Positions 10,104 through 15,000 of a stretch of DNA of 15,000 bases are shown in pieces (within the stretch, counting starts at the first letter, position 1; every line of letters starts with the position of its first letter). Source of the DNA: Zygnema cylindricum (lineage: Eukaryota > Streptophyta > Zygnematophyceae > Zygnematales > Zygnemataceae). The position numbers were made by a program, and so were the translations under genes. The DNA is taken from positions 1 through 15,000 of the forward strand of contig JBBHKE010002628.1 of the NCBI GenBank assembly GCA_037447655.1, given 5' to 3'. The notes beneath the pieces were generated by a model. That model worked only from the letters and a program-made list of their open reading frames with translations, ran no database searches and was not told the origin of the DNA.

Positions 10104-10410
10104 GGGAGAGAGAGGTAGAGTGAAAGAGAAAAGAGGATAGAGAGGGTGCTAGTGGTAGAGTGGGGAGAGAAAGTGGGAGCGCGAGGAAGAGGAGAAGGGA
10201 GAGCAAAAAAGAACGAGTGAGAAAAGAGGGAAAATTGTAGAAGCATGTCAGTTGACTATATATGAGAAGGACAAGAGAGGGAGAAAGAGAAGGAAAGGAA
10301 AAAGGAGAGAGAGGAAATGGATAGAAGGAGAGAGAGCTGCCAGGTGAGGGAGGGAAGTGGAGAGAGAGACAGGGAAGTGGAGAGAGAGACAGAGAGCGAG
10401 CCGAAAGCGT
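10104..10410. repeat. Second polypurine (GA-rich) block
   Basis: The plus strand is predominantly A/G with GGGAGAGAG, AGAGAGAGA and a ~22-bp near-repeat around 10356-10392 (AGTGGAGAGAGAGACAG twice). It is more interrupted than the 9139-9475 tract. Minus-strand open frames here are Ser/Leu/Pro-rich artefacts. Confidence 0.9.
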
Positions 10411-11160
10411 GCCACTCGTCTCAACCGGTTTACTTTGCAGCAAAAGAAGAGAGGAGCAATACCATAAGGTAGTGGGAAAAAGGTAACCTTTTTTTTTTTG
10501 TTTTTCTATCGGTGTTTTTTTTTTTAGTACATTACATGTACTCTTATCTGATTGGTCCTTTAGTTTGATCATAAGTTTTCAAGGGAATGTTTTTTTGTAC
10601 GGTTCACGTCCGTGTGCTTCGTTTTTGTGATTCTTCAAAAACAAAAAAGTGCATTCCGAACATGATGTCTGATGGCGGACGACAGTTGCTGTTTGGTATC
10701 CGCAGCTGTCAAGTTTTGACGCATATAACTGCAGCTTTTGTCCGCCGCTACGCTCCAGAATGGTCGAAACCTACCTTCCCAACTGTCTCCGCCGCGTTTT
10801 TTGTCATTTTATGAAATTTGGGGTACGGATCCTAAAATTTATGACATCCGTTTTCCCATTTTTCAAGTGTGAACCACGCAATAGATGTCTCATTCGTACA
10901 GATTTTGACATTTTTACGAAATTTCGTTATTTTTTTTAGATTTTGAACCTTTCGAAAAATGCGTATACTTTTCATACGGATGACATGTACGGATATAATG
11001 TACGTAAATATTCAGATAAAGGGTTGAACGTACACCGCGAATCGGTATTAACGCTAAACACTATTTTGGGTTCAAGGCCTAAACGCCAACAAAAAGTCAA
11101 AAACTAACGCTAATTTATAGACCCAACAGTAATTTGGATGTAGCCGCGATAGTCTTTGTT

Positions 11161-11185
11161 CACATGTTCGACGCTTGAACATGTG
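11161..11185. repeat. Hairpin CACATGTTC...GAACATGTG (first unit)
   Basis: The 9-base arms CACATGTTC and GAACATGTG are perfect, with a 7-base loop. The equivalent in the second unit (11434-11458) keeps 8-base arms while the loop differs, so the palindrome is the conserved part. Confidence 0.8.
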
Positions 11186-11570
11186 AGAATAGATTCCCGC
11201 GATTATCCCTCGTCTTTATGATTGAGAATCAAATCTGAGTTCGCTTTTTCGTGGGCGACGCACTCAATTTCCCGTGTCGACGCCGTTATCTGACACTTAT
11301 TCTGTACGTCTGTACAAAATAATGAGCAGTTTGCGTACGAACCTATTCATTCTTTATATTACACTATTTTAATTTTTCAAAAGGCGAAAAAAAACATTTT
11401 AACGCTAATTAAACATTAACTTTAGTTTGTATTCACATGTTCGACAACTAAACATGTGAGAACATGTTTTTGTGATTTTCCTTCGTCGTTATGACTTGGA
11501 ATCAAATCTGAGTACGATTTTCCGTGGCGACGCATTCAATTTCCCTTGTCGACGCTATTACCTGACAATT

Positions 11571-11592
11571 ATTTTGTACGCCTGTACAAAAT
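11571..11592. repeat. Perfect inverted repeat ATTTTGTAC-gcct-GTACAAAAT
   Basis: Nine-base arms with a 4-base loop at the end of the second Z unit. The first unit has a weaker version at about 11301-11320. Confidence 0.8.
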
Positions 11593-11861
11593 AACGAATA
11601 TTATAATACAAACAGAGGCAATTCGTACATTGCACTTTTTAAAAGAAATTGAAATTCGAGTAGCTAACGCTAATTAAAAAGTAATCATATAAACGTAAAG
11701 AAATAAGTTTGATTAAGTTGTAGTAGTATTTTTTATTAAATGTTTTTATATTTTTTCTTTTATTAAAAAGTCAAAGTCGGTCAACGCATTTTATGATTTT
11801 TTGTTTGTTTCATGCGCATATTCATTATTTTTTGGGCGTTTCATGCGTGCGTTTTATGCGC

Positions 11862-11887
11862 ATATCACCAAACCCTAAACATCTACG
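11862..11887. repeat. 26-bp direct duplication, right copy
   Basis: Identical to 3945-3970. From here E1 resumes (ATTTCACAAAAATCTAGACG) exactly as in E2 after its single copy. Confidence 0.85.
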
Positions 11888-12122
11888 ATTTCACAAAAAT
11901 CTAGACGTCTACAACTGTCGTTGTTTTTGTTGGCGTCACTAATCGTCGGAAGTTTCGAAGTCGTCTTCAGTCGTCATCAGTAGTACCTTACGTCTACAAC
12001 CGTCACATTTCAAAGTTCCGATTTCATATTTGCACATAGGGACGCTCTTCAAAGTAGTACGGAGAATCTATACTACAGTCCAAAATACTTTGCCAAAGTA
12101 CCGATTACATGGGGACGTACCC

Positions 12123-12125
12123 TAA
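12123..12125. repeat. TAA shared between E1 and E2
   Basis: E1 ends ...CGTACCC and E2 begins GGGTTTGTCCCC, with only TAA between them. The outer flanks are TTA. The junction thus looks like a single shared target site, either with one substitution or in inverted orientation. Confidence 0.8.
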
Positions 12126-13059
12126 GGGTTTGTCCCCATGTATTAAAGTACATACTTTTCTCTATCTATTTGCCCTAAAATTCAGGGAACTTTGACAAAA
12201 AACTTTAGCCGTACGAGAAAATCAAAACGTCAATTCATACTTTGGATGTACGGCGTGTTTGTCGCAATGTGAACGCATTTTGGCGTTTTCCCCTTTTCGA
12301 CCCCCGGGCAAGAGAATCCAACCCAAAAAAAAACTTCATCCAAAATCACCTCGAGGAGGTGAATTTACTTCAAGTACCGCCCAAACAGCGAATGAAAAAC
12401 GACCCACGCACGCGCCACACGAGTGTAAAAATTTTAGGACGAGGGAGAGTCCTCGCTATTTTTCTCCGTGACCGTCACGCGCATGTACGGAGAAAAATCT
12501 GCAGGGGTCTCGGACCTCCACTTTCATTCATGGGGTCCTTTGCAAAATTTTGCGCCGTCGTCGCCTCTCCCCTCTCCCTTTGACACCATCGCTCTCATCT
12601 CACACTTTTTAGAATGAGAGACGATAATATTGGTATAGAATGAAAGATATTTTAAAAATATTATTTTTGACAATTTTTAGGTTTTTTATTAATGGCAAGT
12701 CGAGCGAGAAATGTAGAAAAAACGAAATCGGAAAACCATGGCAGAAAGTCACTGAATTAGTGACGTCGACGTTGTCACATGTGAGCGTGACGTCACAATA
12801 TCACCAAACCCTAAACATCTACGATTTCACAAAAATCTAGACGTCTACAACTGTCGCTGTTTTTGTTGGCCTCACTAACCGTCAGAAGTTTCGTAGTCGC
12901 TTTCAATCGTCACAAGTTGTACCTACGTCTACAACCGTCACATGTCAAAGTTTCGATTTCATTTTCGCACATAGGGAGGCTCTTCAAAGTAGTACGGAGA
13001 AAATCCTTACTACAGTCCAAAATACTATATCAAAGTACCGATTACATGGGGACGTACCC
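12126..13059. mobile_element. E2: intact 934-bp Tourist/Harbinger-like MITE
   Basis: The termini are GGGTTTGTCCCCATGTA (two bases changed from the family end) and TACATGGGGACGTACCC. E2 aligns with E1 over its whole length, with clear divergence in substitutions and small indels. It is uninterrupted, giving the empty sites for both X (AGT at 12759-12761) and Z. Internal features shared with E1 include a TGACGTCA palindrome (12788-12795), AAACCCTAA (12806-12814), and a repeated ACGTCTACAAC(T/C)GTC motif at about 12840 and 12923. There is no transposase, so it is non-autonomous. Open frames inside it are not preserved against E1. Confidence 0.88.
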
Positions 13060-13062
13060 TTA
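13060..13062. repeat. Right TTA target duplication of the E1-E2 pair
   Basis: This TTA follows the terminal CCC of E2 and matches the TTA before E1 at 2619-2621. Confidence 0.7.
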
Positions 13063-13331
13063 GTTGTTCAGATTTGAATGAAGGCCAAAGTTCCACCGGG
13101 AGTTTTCTGTAATCATACGGACAACATTACTGGCTGTAATATTTTGGACGAGGGTATTTTGCCCGAGGGGCCATCGTGTACAGTTTAGGTATAAACTGTG
13201 GTGTCTGTAAAATAAGTTGTCGTGTATGTGTTCTTCTTTGAGTGGTATCACGTAGGTTAAGATCGTATATGGAAAGTGTTCAAAGATTTAAAAAACCGAC
13301 CAATTTTAATGGAAAATCTTCATTTGCGTAT

Positions 13332-13375
13332 CATGTACTCGCAGACCAAGTACCATGTACTTGCGTACCAAGTCA
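13332..13375. repeat. Two-copy 22-bp tandem repeat
   Basis: CATGTACTCGCAGACCAAG and CATGTACTTGCGTACCAAG begin 22 bp apart, with three mismatches in the first 20 bases. Confidence 0.75.
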
Positions 13376-13719
13376 TTCTACATAGAAATCATTACTCTTT
13401 GCGCGGCAAACCACGAAGCTGGAAGGATGGTAGAAACTAGAAAGAGCGCGACGAAAGAACGTTACGAAATGTATTTCGGCAACGGTTTTCGGTTACATGT
13501 CCTTGTTTGAAGGCACATGTCTTGTGCCACGTGTGAAAATTGGCTGGTAATTTACCTTGACAGTTGACACTTATTTTTGTCATCCACGTTTATCAATTCT
13601 GAATTCTTCACTTTCCATAACCAACCACCCACCTCGGATGAATACCCAATAATAATCCACGGTCAATGTTAACTCCCGGACCTTTAGAGAATCTTGGTCG
13701 GATCATATGTAATGTTTTT

Positions 13720-13748
13720 GCTTTGCCCTTTTTCTAAAAGGGGAAAGC
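13720..13748. repeat. Hairpin GCTTTGCCCTTTT / AAAAGGGGAAAGC
   Basis: Thirteen-base arms pair at 12 positions around a 3-base loop (TCT). It could be a cruciform or a small foldback remnant. No associated transcript signal is visible. Confidence 0.7.
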
Positions 13749-13756
13749 ATTGTAGT

Positions 13757-13923
13757 CGCCTTCGTCTCTGGTGTCAACGAGAATTGATCGTTGATATTTT
13801 TGTTTGAGATTTAAAGCCGTTGAATGTTTTGAGTTTTGTTTGTCGTCTTTGGTGACAGCGATTGTTGACCGTCGTAATTTTTTGGTGTAAGATCGTGAGC
13901 CGTTGAATGATTGTATAGTTTTG
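13757..13923. repeat. Two-copy diverged tandem repeat, period 83 bp
   Basis: Both units contain a TCGTCT-TGGTG word, a TTGA-CGT word, AGCCGTTGAATG (at 13815 and 13898) and a following GTTTTG/AGTTTTGTT. The exact AGCCGTTGAATG anchors are 83 bp apart. Confidence 0.7.
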
Positions 13924-13980
13924 TTGTAATGAAAGTAGACACGTGGAACAATGTTATTTGTTGTATTTCGCGAGGTTGTA

Positions 13981-14180
13981 TTCTGCCGACGTAATAGTAC
14001 CGCTGAAATAATGACTTAGTGTTCGTTTACACCGCGGTCATCTTGCCGACATGATAGTACCGGTGAAATAATGAAGTGGTCGTTCATTTTCACCCCGGTT
14101 TTCCTGCCGACATGATAGTACCGCTGAAATATTATTTTTCTTCGCGTCAATTCTGCCGACACGATAGCACAGAAATGATC
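13981..14180. repeat. Four-copy ~60-bp tandem repeat (TGCCGACATGATAGTACCG)
   Basis: GCCGAC recurs at 13985, 14045, 14106 and 14155, each followed by (A/G)-(T/C)-GATAGTACCG(C/G)TGAAATA-like sequence. Spacing is 60, 61 and 49 bp. The 3' part of the unit, about GTTCGTTTACACCGCGGT, is less conserved. The last unit is truncated. Confidence 0.85.
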
Positions 14181-15000
14181 TAGATAGATCACGCGTGCAG
14201 TTCGGAAGTTCGTCATTTGACCTACGTCAGTCTACGCCGTTCATTTCAATCAGAATTGCAGTTCTTCTATTTAACCAATTAGATACAAGATGCCTAGAGG
14301 TCAGTCATTTTCATTTGCACTTACCTGCTAAATACTCGGAAATCGTGCTTTCCATTCTTTACATGGTTTACTAATAGGTTTTCCGCAAGCCAAAAATCGG
14401 CGGGACTAACGGACTTGACTGCTGGGCGAGTCGCGTTTATCTTCCGCATGATCAAGGATAAGTTCTCATGCTTGGTGCTTATAATATCTAAACTGGTCGT
14501 GCAAAAGAAAAAAGCAAGACCTAACTTATTGGTCTTACTTTGCACGAATACGATATCATCTTGACTTCACTTGCATGGTTGCATCACAAGACACCCATTA
14601 CTACGCGAATCCTTACTAGAGTCTAAGGTTTTTTTGGCGATTGTTAAATTTTGTTCTAATGGCAAAAACTAATCATTTTTTTAAATTTTTGAACCTAATG
14701 CAAATAATAGTAGATTATTCGATAATAAATCATTGTTTTTATTTTTTTAGTCCAGTGCATATAATAATAGAGTTTGTATTGCGGAAATAAGTTGACCTGA
14801 CGGACTAAATAGTATGACGCGTTATGTATGCAAAAGGAGATGACGAAACTAAGTGGATTGTTTAATTCGCTTATTGATCATGTAAGGCGTTTAACTAAGC
14901 GTAAACGTTTCCTATTGATTTGAGCGTGCGTCTTATTATTATGAACAATATGCATGAATGCATTGAATATATAGTATAGTATTAAATATTTTAATGTTAA

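Larger units (their letters stand above)
11106..11595. repeat. Diverged direct duplication (~200 bp, period 272-295) in Z
   Basis: Copy 1 is about 11106-11322 and copy 2 about 11401-11595. Both share AACGCTAATT, CACATGTTCGAC, AATCAAATCTGAGT, a GCGACGCA-TCAATTTCCC block, TGTCGACGC, and TGTACAAAATAA in the same order. The offset is 295 at the start and 272-273 from the hairpin onward. A third AACGCTAATT begins at 11666, suggesting a partial third unit. Confidence 0.85.
10884..11861. other. Main body of Z, non-coding
   Basis: This is the right-hand 978 bp of Z. It is AT-rich, with no open frame of note, and carries the direct repeats and hairpins described separately. Near its right end TATGCGCAT-like words recur (11814-11821, 11855-11863). 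Confidence 0.5.
13063..15000. other. Right flank, no supportable gene
   Basis: Short open frames exist (minus strand 14545-14321 and 14216-14016), but their products are not recognisable and splice logic is lacking. The region contains three small tandem repeats and a hairpin, listed separately. The last 350 bp are AT-rich without visible features. Confidence 0.45.

Noticed and set aside
10078-10572. 164-codon minus-strand open frame, Ser/Leu/Pro rich
   Set aside because: It reads through a polypurine block on the opposite strand. Low complexity, no domain, and its end lies in the Y arm shared with non-coding X.
12242-12583. 113-codon plus-strand open frame in E2 with a similar frame in E1 at 2658-3038
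   Set aside because: Similarity is MITE homology. Starts, frames and stops differ between the two copies and the products have no recognisable features.
13981-14180. CRISPR-like spaced repeats
   Set aside because: Units are degenerate with uneven spacing and partly conserved linkers, in a eukaryotic context; this is an ordinary tandem repeat.
14370-14570. Plus-strand stretch resembling histone H2A (KSAGL....AGRVAFIFR)
   Set aside because: Only a handful of residues fit, the rest of the histone fold is absent, and the preceding ATGCCTAGAG/GTCAGT splice option gives a stop. Likely coincidence.

Overview
The window looks like repeat-rich eukaryotic nuclear DNA. It is AT-rich, with long microsatellites, polypyrimidine tracts, short GT...AG-bounded exon candidates and nested terminal-inverted-repeat (TIR) transposons. 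There are no bacterial-style operons, no CRISPR array, and no rRNA or tRNA that I can recognise. AGGGTTT / AAACCCTAA motifs recur, which fits a green-plant lineage (land plant or streptophyte alga). That is an inference, not a demonstration.

Layout. (1) Bases 1-300: probable 3' end of a spliced plus-strand gene of unknown identity. (2) 301-2618: no gene I can support. (3) 2619-13062: a transposon complex flanked on both sides by TTA. Two related elements sit head to tail: E1 (2622-12122) and E2 (12126-13059, intact, 934 bp). Both end in GGGTACGTCCCCATGTA-type TIRs. E1 is about 944 bp once its insertions are removed; E2 serves as the uninterrupted reference copy. E1 holds element X (637 bp, AGT target duplication) and, further on, a large insertion bounded by a 26-bp direct duplication of E1 sequence. 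That insertion consists of a ~0.98 kb segment, Z, which was itself split 4 bp from its left edge by element Y (6,906 bp, ATA target duplication). X and Y share TIRs (TGCGTGGTTCACACTT...) and arms. X is in effect Y with its central 6.26 kb removed.

(4) Inside Y: a left arm; a ~0.7 kb array of degenerate palindromic repeats; a plus-strand exon candidate ending at 5812; a convergent minus-strand spliced gene candidate (exons 8310-8220, 7709-7603 and 6926-6750, phase-compatible at both junctions); a polypyrimidine tract with a G-quadruplex-forming motif in its intron; a ~290 bp (GA)n tract; an alternating TA-rich tract; a second polypurine block; and the right arm. I do not recognise the encoded peptides. 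They may be the element's own genes or captured host-gene fragments.

(5) 13063-15000: no gene I can support, but three short tandem-repeat arrays (22, 83 and ~60 bp periods) and a strong hairpin.

All coding calls were made by eye from splice signals and reading frame. They are hypotheses until checked against transcripts or protein databases. The transposon architecture is read directly from the sequence and is the most solid result here.
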